Below the pieces are notes generated by a model. The model saw only the letters and a program-made list of their open reading frames with translations. It did not search any database and was not told the origin of the DNA. This document shows, piece after piece, positions 10,236-19,901 of a DNA stretch of 64,000 bases. How positions within the stretch are numbered: the stretch's first letter is position 1; every line of letters begins with the position of its first letter. Source of the DNA: Chaetoceros tenuissimus (Eukaryota > Bacillariophyta > Thalassiosirophyceae > Chaetocerotales > Chaetocerotaceae); the NCBI GenBank assembly GCA_021927905.1, contig BLLK01000045.1, positions 3,038,001 to 3,102,000 on the forward strand. The letters are read 5' to 3'. A program made the translations under genes and the position numbers.

Positions 10236-11424
10236 ATTCTACCTGCCGCTAGATTTTTATGGGACTGAAAGGGGCTTAAGTAAAGTGCTATTTCTACGAC
10301 ATTTTCTTCAAAACGAAGTTGGTTAGCATTGAAAAACATTGTATTCCTAATGAAACTATGATAATAGAACCTGCTACAATCAATGATATGTTTTTATCGA
10401 CTCTTACCTACTGAAGAAGCAGGATGGATTTGTCATAGGTATTTTTTTTATTAGATTTTTCAGCTCAAGTGAGAACCAACTTCGCAGGACTCACCTTCAC
10501 ACAAAAAAATGTAAAAATCAAGTGATCATTATTTTTTCATTTTTTGTATGACAATCAAATCAAACTATGCGTAAATCGATATTATATATTAAAGAGCATC
10601 GTGGAAGTGTTCAATATAGAATTTTGTTGATATATGATTTTCATAAGCAAAACTCTATAGTGCAGATGTAGTGATAAATATCTTATGCAATTTTCAATGA
10701 AATTTTTCCTTTCTGCCCTCTGACATACAAAGGAGATGGTGAAGAATACATTGCCGAGCAGAAAGGAAAAAAATATTTTGTACACCATTTGTATTTTATG
10801 ATTTTCTATTTTTAATGCAGTCATTGGATTTTTCATACGACATCTGTACGTATTGAACATACCTTTTGTTATCCCTAAAGGAAATGGTAGAAAATTTTCA
10901 CTTTGTCGCACCAACTTCGTACAATAGCCCTCAAACACGACTGGACACGACTGGCAATGTAGCGGTAGGTAGATTCGAATACAAAATGGGATTAGAACGG
11001 ATTAAAAGTGCTCTTCAAAATTGAAAGACCAAATGTTATCTATTGATGGTACAAAGTACAATAACAAAAAGAATACGTAGAGAAAAATTGAAGCTGAAAT
11101 GTATGTCATTATTGTTTTCAGCTGTATGAAAACTCATTCGTACCAGATGGATCATAGCTACGCGACTAGCTAATTACAAATTGACTTCAATTTAATTTTC
11201 ATTTGAAGTTTCTTGATCCTCTTTGGGCCTGGATTACAGAACATATGCTTTGATCCTTATTTGGATGATGTAAATTATTAGACAGAAAATCGGTTTGTAA
11301 AGTGTGGGCTTGCATAGTTTTCTAATTACATCATACGTAGTAGACTGTCCTTTTGCTTTATTTTTATAATTTATTTTGTATTTGCAATAAATAGAGAGAG
11401 GACATGTCAATATAAAATCACAAG
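10093..11424. other. 1.3 kb intergenic region between Tyr-rich genes A and B
   Basis: Holds the gene A promoter (10093-10235, copied at 11971-12150), about 760 bp of unduplicated A/T-rich DNA, and from 10995 the duplicated 3' flank of gene B. An 11-bp inverted repeat (CGAAGTTGGTT at 10314, its complement at 10474) lies in the unduplicated part. A 118-codon minus frame at 10582-10938 has no recognisable features and is probably chance. Confidence 0.45.
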
Positions 11425-12150
11425 TTAGTAGTAGTGCATATCAAGATCATCTCCAGCGTCATCATCAGCTTCGTCATCAGGTTCATCAGATGGTCCATCG
11501 ATGTAATGCATGTCAATGTCATCTCCAATTTCATCGTCGGCATCTTCTTCATCATAATCATATCCATAGTCAGCATCTCCATACATATAATAGTCACCTT
11601 CACCTGCGTCTGCGACTTCGTAATACTCTTCTTCCCCTTCGTCTTCCTCTACGTCTTCATAGTATTCATAATACTCGCCCTCGTCGTATGTATCACTCTC
11701 CTCATGATCGTAGTACGGATTCAGGTAATAATTCAACCCTCTGCTCTTTCTGGTGTAGTAATATGCTTCTCTTTTACTATCATCATCGTAGTATTCGTCG
11801 CCTTCATCGTCGTCGTATTCATAGTATTCATCTAGCTTTCGGTCGTCTTGTGTTTGTGTCCCACGTAGCTTTCCAACTGCAGCAGTCTCAAGTCCAGTAG
11901 AAGGAATAATGAGCAAGGAAAGACTCAGTAAAAGAAGTAGAGCAGCTGATTTCAGTGGTGACATCTTCATGCTCAAGTAGAGTTAATGGTTTCGTTCTGT
12001 GAGAAATGTAGCTTTCAAATTTGTTAGATTCAGTAACGTTTCGTTTGGTTGGACTTCTCGGAGTTGGAACGCGCTGCTGAAGTTGTTGTTTAGTGTGTTC
12101 TTTTGTAGAAGACTGCAGTGCAGACATTTTTCAAACGTCAGAATTTATAA
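10995..12150. repeat. Direct segmental duplication, copy B
   Basis: Second copy of the segment at 9095..10235. It carries gene B with both flanks; copy A has shorter coding repeats and a shifted 3' frame. Confidence 0.8.
11425..11970 (-). CDS. Secreted Tyr/Asp/Glu-rich acidic protein B (cingulin-like)
   Basis: 181-aa paralogue of protein A, start ATG 11970 with a nearly identical signal peptide (MKMSPLKSAALLLLL...PSTG). After LRGTQTQDDRKLDEYYEYDD comes a basic/aromatic insert (SKREAYYYTRKSRGLNYYL and NPYY) containing a second R-x-L-like site (R-G-L), then alternating Tyr-rich acidic modules (DEGEYYEYYEDVEED, EGDYYMYGDADYGYDYDEED) and a tail of PSDEPDDEADDDAGDDLDMHYY. There is no globular domain. 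Composition suits a secreted, possibly phosphorylated or cross-linked matrix protein; I infer a silica or wall association from the resemblance to Tyr-rich cingulins, not from a sequence match. Confidence 0.8.
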   Translation of the reverse strand: MKMSPLKSAALLLLLSLSLLIIPSTGLETAAVGKLRGTQTQDDRKLDEYYEYDDDEGDEYYDDDSKREAYYYTRKSRGLNYYLNPYYDHEESDTYDEGEYYEYYEDVEEDEGEEEYYEVADAGEGDYYMYGDADYGYDYDEEDADDEIGDDIDMHYIDGPSDEPDDEADDDAGDDLDMHYY

Positions 12151-12236
12151 CATTTTAGTACAAAATGGGATTGAATTTTTGGGCCATTCCAAAAGCAAAT
12201 GGGGAACAAATAACTATTATGCTTAATATTAATCAA

Positions 12237-12968
12237 TTAATCATAGTAGTAGTAATACCCTTCATCATCTTCATCATTTGTATTCTGAGTATTTTGGGAA
12301 CTCTGGTAATAGTATCTACCATTTTGTTGTCCACGTTGGTTGTTATTATAGTAATATTTAGCTTCTGGTTGGGGCTGCCTAAATTGCTCCACAGGAGGTG
12401 GCAGTTGCTGATAATATTCATGTGTAATTTGATAAGGCTTATTATTTTGTCTTGGTTGTGGTTGCATATTGCCATGTGGCGGCTGTCTGTAATAATTTTG
12501 CTGAGGTCGCTGTTTGTAATAGACCTTTGGCTGAGGTTGCTGCCTATAATAGGTTGGTCTTTGCTGGAAATTATTTGGTGGGGGTTGTCTTCCCTGTCTT
12601 TGTTGCTGAGGCTGATTATTTCTATAGTATTGCTGCTTGTAGTAACCAGGTTGCACGGCATCCTCAGTGTAGTAGCCATCATCTTCTTCCTCATCCTCTT
12701 CCTCATCGTAGGGATTGTAATATGTATTTAATTCTCTATTCTCCTTCTCTTCATCTGCACTATCATCGTCATAATATCCTACTTCTCCATCATCATGGTT
12801 TACATTGTCAAACTCATCATCATAATAATCATCGTCTGGGAGCAGTTCTAAGTTTCGTTCTTTACTTGATCCTCGAAGATTACCAACTTCTTGGGCATCA
12901 CGCTCAGCTGCCACAAGAAATAAAGCATCGACAACCAATAGTAAACTAGTCAAAGCTGATATTTTCAT
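12237..12968 (-). CDS. Secreted Tyr/Gln/Pro-rich protein C, related to A and B
   Basis: 243-aa protein. The frame extends upstream to ~13079, but the ATG at 12968 gives a proper signal peptide (MKISALTSLLLVVDALFLVAA). It then shows the family pattern: GNLRGSSKERNLELLPDDDYYDDEFDN (R-N-L site), acidic Tyr stretch, KENRELNTYYNPYDEEEDEEE (R-E-L site, matching the RGLNYYLNPYYDHEE block of protein B). The C-terminal ~120 residues differ: Gln/Pro/Tyr/Arg-rich (YYKQQYYRNNQPQQQRQ, QPPPNNFQQRPTYYRQQP), ending GYYYYYD. So an acidic N-terminal half is joined to a basic Q/P/Y half. Third member of a local family; function inferred as extracellular matrix. Confidence 0.78.
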   Translation of the reverse strand: MKISALTSLLLVVDALFLVAAERDAQEVGNLRGSSKERNLELLPDDDYYDDEFDNVNHDDGEVGYYDDDSADEEKENRELNTYYNPYDEEEDEEEDDGYYTEDAVQPGYYKQQYYRNNQPQQQRQGRQPPPNNFQQRPTYYRQQPQPKVYYKQRPQQNYYRQPPHGNMQPQPRQNNKPYQITHEYYQQLPPPVEQFRQPQPEAKYYYNNNQRGQQNGRYYYQSSQNTQNTNDEDDEGYYYYYD

Positions 12969-13234
12969 ATTGAATAAAGTAATTACAACTGCATTTGATA
13001 ATGAAGGTAAATATTGTTTCACATCTATCGTACTGTGTTCTTTTCTTTTGTTGATGGGCTTCTCACCTCCAGAGCTCAATCAAAATAATGAGCCTTTTAG
13101 GGTTCCCATGAAATGTCACAATATGTCAATTTAGGAAAAGAAAATTTGAATTTTGAAATTTCCGAAAAGAAGAAGAAATCACGGAGAAGGTGATAAAAGA
13201 ATGTCTTTCTTCTCTCCTAAGGAAAATTTGAATC

Positions 13235-15129
13235 ATGATAAGTGAATACTACCATACAAATGCACAGGAGGTAAATAAAGCACGGATAAAGGTATCTGTG
13301 TGGAGCTTTGAGAGTGATGAGCGCCATGAAAAGGAGATTCGATGGCAAGAGAAAATTCCAACATTAGAAACAAAAGGTGCGCTACTGTACACTTTACTAC
13401 ATTTTTTTGACAAAGAACTAACATTATGTGTAGGAGACGAATCAACAGCAGATTGTCATATCTTTACCTACATCGACTGCGACTCTTACATACCTCCAGA
13501 CGACTCTTTCTTGAATCCTACAAGTCTAACTTCTTCTAAAAGAAACGAAAGTCATATTGCTGAAGCATGCAAATCTTTATCGAAAAAGAACCTACATACA
13601 ATCGATAGCTTGAGCGCAAATGCAGCTTCCTTGAATGATCGTGTAATTGCAGATTCTGGTATTCAAACCATGTTTATAATGGCCGCCATTCGAGACAGAA
13701 AAAGAAAAAAGTATCGGGAACATTTACTTTGTCGATTGGTACTATCAAAGGATGGTTTGCTTCAGGTGACCCCTTCCTTTAGTACTCATAAAAGGATGTC
13801 CAACTTTGAAGGAGATAGTGAATTCTTTCTTTCTCATGAAAACCTGGATTTGAAGAAACAGGGTCGACTGGAATTAAGCACGTTTACCTTTTCTTCTCGT
13901 GGAAGCAAGAATTCTTTTCACTATAGTCTTGAGCTGCTAGAACCAAATTTGAATGATTTTACAAAGATTGAAAAATTGTTGGGGGAAGCCTCCGATGATG
14001 AGTATGCTCTGTTGGCTGAAAAAAGAGCAAAAGCCAAGCGTCTAGTGAATCGAAAAGTAGAGGCTTTAGGATCATATCGTAGAGAAGAAGCAATGATGAT
14101 ATTGGAAATCGTTTCAGGTCATGACTTTTGCGTCAAAGACCCAATCTTTGTCAAGTATTCCATAATAGCTCCTTCTTGGGAGATTGATACAAATGATTCC
14201 AAGACGAAACTACCAATGAAAAATGTGGATGCATTGAATGAAGATGGAGAAGGCGCACCGAGTCATTTTGCATATGAAGGTTCCACAGTATGCTCTGAAA
14301 TGAAAAATAGTTCTTTGTGTTTTCCATTTATACCGGCATTTGGAGTATTGATAATGCTTTTGGTGAGTTCATGAAAAGATTGAAAGACTAACTTACCAGA
14401 CATGAGCTCACGTTCATCTCGTTTAAAAAGGTTTTCAATGTGGAGTTTGGTATAAAGTATGGCTTGATTGCCACAGTTCTGGCTCTTGTCATTGTGGATG
14501 AAATCCTCTTTACTAATTCATGTCGTAATAAAGTTGCATCGCATCAAACACACACATTCCATCATTCCATGAGATTTTTTCGATATTTGGAGTCAACCCA
14601 AGAAACAAAAGAAGCACCAAAGTTTCAGGTGAAATTGGAAGTCTTTACGTTACGTTCAGATTCTGCCTGTTCATTCTTAGGTCGAGGTATCGTATGCATT
14701 CAACCAAAGGATGGAGACCAAGAATTTAGAGTTAGTCTATCTCGTCCAGTATGTAAAACATCATCGTCTAGGTTTTGGCATAAACTTCGGGACTACTACA
14801 TTGGAACGACTATTGAAGAAAGTTCTGTTGAAAATAGAAAGTTGGACGCTTGGGGCAATCCAAATGTAATAAATGAATCTTGTAGCGGTACTATTCTTGT
14901 TGCCATCAACCATTTGAGCGGAACAAACTTTCGATGTACAGAGAGAAGCTCTACACTTGAACCAAACATTGTCTTGAGGGAGACTGCAGACGAGGTGTTG
15001 CGTAGAATTCGAAGGAATACTAGATTACGTGACTTCGATGAATCAAACAAGGCTGATGGACACACATTGAATAGAAAGACTAAAGAAATCCTCAAGAGAG
15101 TTCGTGAAAGGAAACGAAGAAGCCTATAA
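13235..15129 (+). CDS. MKS1: MKS1-like B9-domain protein (ciliary transition zone)
   Basis: Two exons (13235..14362, 14431..15129) with a 68-bp phase-0 intron (GTGAGT...AAAAAG) give 608 aa. Matches to animal MKS1 are spread along the protein: IRWQEK, HIFTYIDCDSYIP (human IFTYTDSDRYT), NDRVIADSGIQTMFIMA (NNHVINTPLQTMHIMA), KKYREHLLCRLVLSKDGLLQVTP, then the B9 domain from MMILEIVSGHDFCVKD to WHKLRDYYIGTTIEE and CSGTILVAINHLSG. MKS1 works with B9D1/B9D2 at the ciliary transition zone. Odd feature: two hydrophobic stretches around the intron (FGVLIMLLVF; YGLIATVLALVIVDEIL) sit in the B9 domain where animal proteins are shorter, so splicing there could differ. A short overlapping upstream ATG frame starts at 13201. 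Confidence 0.9.
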
Positions 15130-15398
15130 CTTTCTATTATAACTTTGAACTATAGGCCTTGCTTTGTTGAAATTAATTAACGCAGCGAATTGAATGCAAA
15201 CTACTGTAACTTATCGAGATTTCTTTCTTGCCTTGTTATTTATTCGCTGAAAAGATTCTAACATACTCCAAAGGAATATTTCGATTTCAATGAGAAAAGG
15301 CTATAAAACAATCAGTGATACATTCAATGACTTTCTAAGTTTTGCGTGAATCCATAGCTTGTATTCAAAGAATTGCTTTGAAAATACAAAGGCTACGT

Positions 15399-16385
15399 TC
15401 AAAGTCTCTTGACATAGTAACCTATATCAGCTGCTTCTCCAGCCCAGAAAGGGTTCCACCTTGATCCTACGTCTTCATATCCTTCTGTCTTGTAGAGATT
15501 TAATGCAGCAACATTCTCTAAATCAACATGTAGATATATCTTTTCATAGCCCCAAGCATCTTTTGCAATTTTTTCTACACATCGACACATGGCCTTACCA
15601 ATTTGTCTTCCCCTTGCACTTTCATCGACACAAAGATTACTCAAGTATGGTTGAAGATTCATATCCTTCGGTTCTACATTCATATTCAACATTTTAGCCA
15701 ATGATCTCTCCACTTGATCAAACCACGGTTGACTAAAGGGTATCTTACAATCGGTTGGCTGCAGTCTCAACTCTACCGTCGCAATTGCTTCAATGTCATT
15801 ACCATCAGACTTTTCCCTAGCAAGCGCAAGGATCACAGAAGATTTCGCTGCTACGTCCTTTGCATCTACATCATTTACACTTTTGACTGGCGGAGCATTC
15901 AATAAATGATCTTTACTGTCGTCATTAGTATTTCCTATCCGATGCTTCATTCTTTGTCGAAGACCCGACAAAACATCTGTAAAAGCTACAAGATTGCTAT
16001 AGGCATTGAAAGCTGACACCCCGGGGTTAATCAGCGATTGCTCCAATGGCGAAAGATCTTTACTCAGTGTGATTGCATCTGCTCCAAATGCATCGATTGT
16101 CAACTGTGATATGGATGGAAGATCATCCTCTTCTGCTACACATATTATGTAAGGGTTTCCATCGTCGTCCGACCTCAATTTTCCATCATCATCTAGACAT
16201 TTTCTATATGAATCTGAAGCAGTTAGAAATGTACGCTTGGATGCATCTGTAAAAGATGAGATTGGGACTAGATTCAGAGGCCCACTCTGGTTGAGTAGGG
16301 ATTTACTTTTCAGTGTTGGAGCAAAAGCTGAACATGTTGTTGTTTGCAGCAAGACTCCTAAGAGGGAATATTTCCGGGCTTTCAT
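15399..16385 (-). CDS. Plastid-targeted GNAT N-acetyltransferase
   Basis: 328 aa. The N-terminus MKARKYSLLGVLLQTTTCSAFAPTL is a signal peptide ending in the SAFAP motif that diatoms use for import into the complex plastid, so the enzyme probably works in the stroma. The C-terminal third is a GNAT fold: beta-strand YLSNLCVDESARG, the acetyl-CoA pyrophosphate loop RGRQIGKAM (Q/RxxGxG/A type, about residues 258-266) and the IYLHVDLENVAALNLYKTEGY strand-helix with the usual Asn and Tyr. The middle (~100-200) is variable. Acceptor is unknown: protein N-termini, lysines or a small amine. No intron. Confidence 0.88.
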   Translation of the reverse strand: MKARKYSLLGVLLQTTTCSAFAPTLKSKSLLNQSGPLNLVPISSFTDASKRTFLTASDSYRKCLDDDGKLRSDDDGNPYIICVAEEDDLPSISQLTIDAFGADAITLSKDLSPLEQSLINPGVSAFNAYSNLVAFTDVLSGLRQRMKHRIGNTNDDSKDHLLNAPPVKSVNDVDAKDVAAKSSVILALAREKSDGNDIEAIATVELRLQPTDCKIPFSQPWFDQVERSLAKMLNMNVEPKDMNLQPYLSNLCVDESARGRQIGKAMCRCVEKIAKDAWGYEKIYLHVDLENVAALNLYKTEGYEDVGSRWNPFWAGEAADIGYYVKRL

Positions 16386-16884
16386 GTTCTAGATTTATTG
16401 AGGAAAGTTACTGCAGAAGAGTATCAAGTTTGGCGGATTTAGAAGTTAATGATCGATCCAACAGTATTACCATAAGCACGCGTTACTTTTCTTTTCGTGA
16501 AAAATTACAATTTACAATGACGACAATATATGAATGACGTAATACAATCCGGGTAAATAGCCTGAAGTAGTTATGTGGCTATCCAATTCACTTATACGAG
16601 TACATGCCATTTTTCTTCCTTTTCGATTTTTATAAATTTAAGTATTCATGAGTTTATCATGATCGATGCCTATGTTACCCATAGGACCAATATGAATTGA
16701 CTTTGAAACTTCCTTGGATATTTGTTATTAATTGATGTATGTTATTTATTGAATAGATTATGGACACAATACAACCAAAGGAAATGGTTCTAGATTCGCA
16801 AGAATGTAAATTTTCTTTTAGATTCAGTAGAATAATGAGTTGATTAGCACTCTCTCTCAAATATTTCAAGCAATAGAAGCTACA
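16386..16884. promoter_or_regulatory. Upstream region of the GNAT gene
   Basis: About 500 bp between the GNAT start and the 3' end of the CbrC-like gene. It contains one TACGAGTA octamer (16595..16602), a motif that recurs in several intergenic regions of this window. Nothing else recognised. Confidence 0.35.
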
Positions 16885-17616
16885 CTAATTTGAATCCAGA
16901 TACCCTCCACATTTTCCACATTTTTTGCATTTGAAAATATAAGCTGTCGAATCTCTATCTAATCCACATCCATATTTTAAGAATTCGTCTTGTTCAGCTA
17001 TTGTCTCGAAACCACAATCTTCAGCAAGAACTCTAAAGAATTTCAAAGCTTCATTTCCTCCAATAGCTTTGATTTCCTTCATACCACCAGCACACTGATA
17101 CACAGCAGCATCTCCACAATGTGTCCACCAACTAGCTTCCTGCCAAGCTGTAAACGATGGTGTACGAAATTTAAATTCGTCTGTGAATTCAACATTTGTG
17201 TCGTCACCAGCTTCATAGTAATGTGTTGGTATGAATTCAACATTTAGTGATTTGCTAGCACTTCCATCAGCTATGCACCAAGGACAAATAAGTGGTTCGG
17301 CATCAAAAACACCAAAAATTGGACCTTTGTAGATGTATCCTCTCTTCTTGTTACAACAAGAGCATTTACCATCTGATGTTTCGAAGCATTCATCATTTGC
17401 AAGATTGTAAGTGAACGAAGGTAAAGAATCCATGTTATTATTTTGTTTCGTCTAGGGAAGTAAGGGCAGTAGTCCAGCAAATATCAAGAACAAGGAAGAC
17501 GAGACCTAGGTTAGTAGATCTGTATAGAAATAAAAAGTTGCATTGTTTTGCAAAATACATACCGCTTTTGTATTCTTTAGAGATTTCTTAGAGGTCGAGT
17601 TGCAGCAGTTGCCCAT
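16885..17616 (-). CDS. CbrC-family (UPF0167) protein with N-terminal myristoyl/palmitoyl motif
   Basis: The second exon (17451..16885) carries a full CbrC/UPF0167 domain: LPSFTYNLAN, C-x-C-C-N-K-K-RGYIYKGPIFG, LICPWCIADGSAS, FRTPSFTAWQEASWWTHCGD, and a C-terminal CKKCGKCGG pair that may bind metal. The family is mainly bacterial (E. coli CbrC is linked to colicin tolerance; mechanism unclear), so an old transfer is possible. I add a first exon, 17616..17563, encoding MGNCCNSTSKKSLKNTKA, joined by a 111-bp phase-0 intron (17562..17452, GTATGT...CCCTAG), total 206 aa. Gly2 plus Cys4/Cys5 is the usual N-myristoylation/palmitoylation layout, predicting a membrane-attached protein. The ATG at 17433 is the alternative start. 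Confidence 0.85.
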
Positions 17617-17951
17617 TTATTCCAGGATGTACCGAGAAAGCTCCAGAGTTCACAAGAAGATAGAGGTGTTGTAGCAGAGCTCTAGCTTAGTAGAGTGCTA
17701 CCCGAACACGAGTGAAGTACACAATGACGACAGCGTAAAAGATGACGTAACAAAAGAGGAAGAAATGGATTCCAAATTCTTACTATTGACAGTACGTACG
17801 TACAGGAGAAAACTTGACTGAATCTTACTGTTCAAGCCGCAACACATTAACATGAACACATTCCCGACAACTCGGAATACCGCTCAGATAGATATCACTT
17901 ACCTATTGCGTACTATTTGTCAACACAAAAGATTGCAAAACAAAAGTAAAT
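17617..17951. promoter_or_regulatory. Bidirectional promoter, CbrC-like / 7TM receptor
   Basis: About 335 bp between head-to-head genes. No repeat or element assigned. Confidence 0.35.
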
Positions 17952-19481
17952 ATGGCTGCTCCAAAAATTTGGCAAACTAGTGCTGCTCTTCAAATAAGTT
18001 CTGGGTCAGTATCATTCCTTTCCTCATCTACCCTTGCCTATATGATCAAAACCAAAAAGAATGGACTACACACTCCCTACAGACGCTTGATATTTGCAGT
18101 CAGTGCAGCAGATATATTACAGTCAATATGTTTTACTCTTGGACCATTCCTTAACGTTTCAACAGTTCCTCAGGCTTTTTGGGCTGTTGGAAATACATCG
18201 ACGTGTAGACTCGATGGCTTCCTTCTTGGCCTAGGAAGCACTGCGGCACCACTTTACACTTGCTCTCTTTGCATCTATTACTACTGCAAACTCCAAAAGA
18301 AAATGACCAATGAAAAGATTGCCTATAAAGTCGAGCGTTGGCTACATTTCGTCATACTCACTTTTGTCGTGGCCACAAACACATATGCTCTAGCGTCCAA
18401 CATGTTTAACAGTAGCACCACTGGTACTTTTTGTAAGTACGCTGTTACGCCATCAGGATGTCGACAAAGGCCAGATATATTTGGAGAGTGTAATGCTAGC
18501 CCAGATCCAAAGAGCGTTACAATTTTTAATGTGATGAATCTGGTGGTTCTGCCAATTGTTTCCCTTTTTGGAACATTGGTGCTCTTTGCAATTTTGATCT
18601 ATCAAATTGTGGTGAAGGAAAAAATCTTTTCATCAAAACCCCCAAAGCAATGCGAAAACAAGATTACAGCTTCATCCCCTGAACCTCAAGTGCAGTCAGA
18701 GGAAAGAACTGTGAAACAAGAGGAAGAATTCAGTTCTGAATCAAGAATTTCTTCTCCTAATCAGGCGAAGAATACTTCACATACGACAAAACAATCTTCG
18801 AGTTTTCTTCGAAACCGTCAGGCATCTCGTAATGATAATGCTGACGATACCAATACAATCGCAAACGCATATAGACAGGAAATGATGGCACAACTTCTAT
18901 TGTACAGTTTAGCTTTTGTTCTCACTTATCTGATTTACGTAATCGGAATTGTCTTGCTATTTACTGGAAAACCTGTGTCCACTGCCCATTATATCATTGC
19001 ACAAACATTATACCCACTTCAAGGTCTCTTCAACATTGCGATTTACATTCGCCCAGCGGCACGAGTTACAAGAATTCGAAGACCAGGAACTTCATGGCTA
19101 AAGGCTTATTTCCTTGTCATTAAGAATGGAGGTGAGGCCCTTCAAGAACGTACTCCATTAGTAATGAACTTCAAACCTCCTTCAAGTGTGAAATTTGGAG
19201 TAGAAAATAATAATCGTTTAGGTATGGAAATTGAATCGTGCGATGATGTTTCCAAAGAGTGCAAGTATGTTGATAGTTCTTTTCAATTGTCTCGAGACAA
19301 TGCTGCATTTAACTCTTCCGAAGAGTTTTTCTATGTGAAGGGTGGTGAAGGTGAAAGTGCCCAAGTTGATATTGAGGATGCGATTGCAGGTATCCATCAC
19401 AATGATTTGGACGCAATAGTTGAAGATAGTGTTGATGGATTTTCAAGTTTGCATTCGCAGACATCAAGTACTCAAATGTGA
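17952..19481 (+). CDS. 7TM receptor-like protein (GPCR family), 509 aa
   Basis: Single exon. Seven hydrophobic segments lie between residues ~10 and ~375: TM1 near the N-terminus, TM2 (LIFAVSAADILQSICFTLG), TM3 after STCRLDGFLLGLG, TM4 (HFVILTFVVATNTYALAS), TM5 (VMNLVVLPIVSLFGTLVLF), TM6 (LLLYSLAFVLTYLIYVIGIV) and TM7 (IIAQTLYPLQGLFNIAIYI). The third cytoplasmic loop is long, charged and Ser-rich (~235-315), and the ~135-residue tail is acidic, as in signalling receptors. Extracellular Cys residues (TCRLDGF; FCKYAVTPSGC) could form the typical disulfide. It is a paralogue of the convergent neighbour. Overall it resembles cAMP-receptor/secretin-like GPCRs expanded in diatoms; ligand unknown. 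Confidence 0.82.
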   Translation: MAAPKIWQTSAALQISSGSVSFLSSSTLAYMIKTKKNGLHTPYRRLIFAVSAADILQSICFTLGPFLNVSTVPQAFWAVGNTSTCRLDGFLLGLGSTAAPLYTCSLCIYYYCKLQKKMTNEKIAYKVERWLHFVILTFVVATNTYALASNMFNSSTTGTFCKYAVTPSGCRQRPDIFGECNASPDPKSVTIFNVMNLVVLPIVSLFGTLVLFAILIYQIVVKEKIFSSKPPKQCENKITASSPEPQVQSEERTVKQEEEFSSESRISSPNQAKNTSHTTKQSSSFLRNRQASRNDNADDTNTIANAYRQEMMAQLLLYSLAFVLTYLIYVIGIVLLFTGKPVSTAHYIIAQTLYPLQGLFNIAIYIRPAARVTRIRRPGTSWLKAYFLVIKNGGEALQERTPLVMNFKPPSSVKFGVENNNRLGMEIESCDDVSKECKYVDSSFQLSRDNAAFNSSEEFFYVKGGEGESAQVDIEDAIAGIHHNDLDAIVEDSVDGFSSLHSQTSSTQM

Positions 19482-19901
19482 GTTTTTATAAATATGATTA
19501 CACAATCATAGCAAAGTAGGTATTGCTTGTTCCAAAAGGAGAAATATGCATAATTCATATAAGTTAAAATTTTTATGGAAAATAAAATACAGAAAGTAAG
19601 CGTAATGCTATGGATAAGGGTCGTGACCTAGCAAACAATGACATTCAAATTCCTTTCTGATCTTGAGCTATGGATATATACACGGAATTCTATCTATAAT
19701 GATTCTTCCTCCTCTACCAATTTCGAGGTCGATGGCGAAATCTACAAGTGTCTAGTGGCTTCGCGTCAACATATGCTTATGAAAAAGATCTAGCTGAATA
19801 TCCAGATTAATGATTGATTTGTTCTGTAAACATCTGGAATTTACTATTCACACTTTGTTTACATTCGTCGACTTGTTGCTACTCCATTAAATTTTTTGAA
19901 A
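19482..19901. other. Convergent 3' region between two 7TM genes
   Basis: About 420 bp between the tails of the paralogous receptors. No convincing gene or element. Confidence 0.4.

Noticed and set aside
10314-10484. 11-bp inverted repeat pair as a possible MITE
   Set aside because: Arms are short, 149 bp apart, with no target-site duplication or second copy visible in the window.
12165-12731. Very hydrophobic 188-codon plus frame that looks like a membrane protein
   Set aside because: It is the complement of the Tyr/Gln/Asp-rich repeat region of protein C; the hydrophobicity follows from complementing acidic codons.
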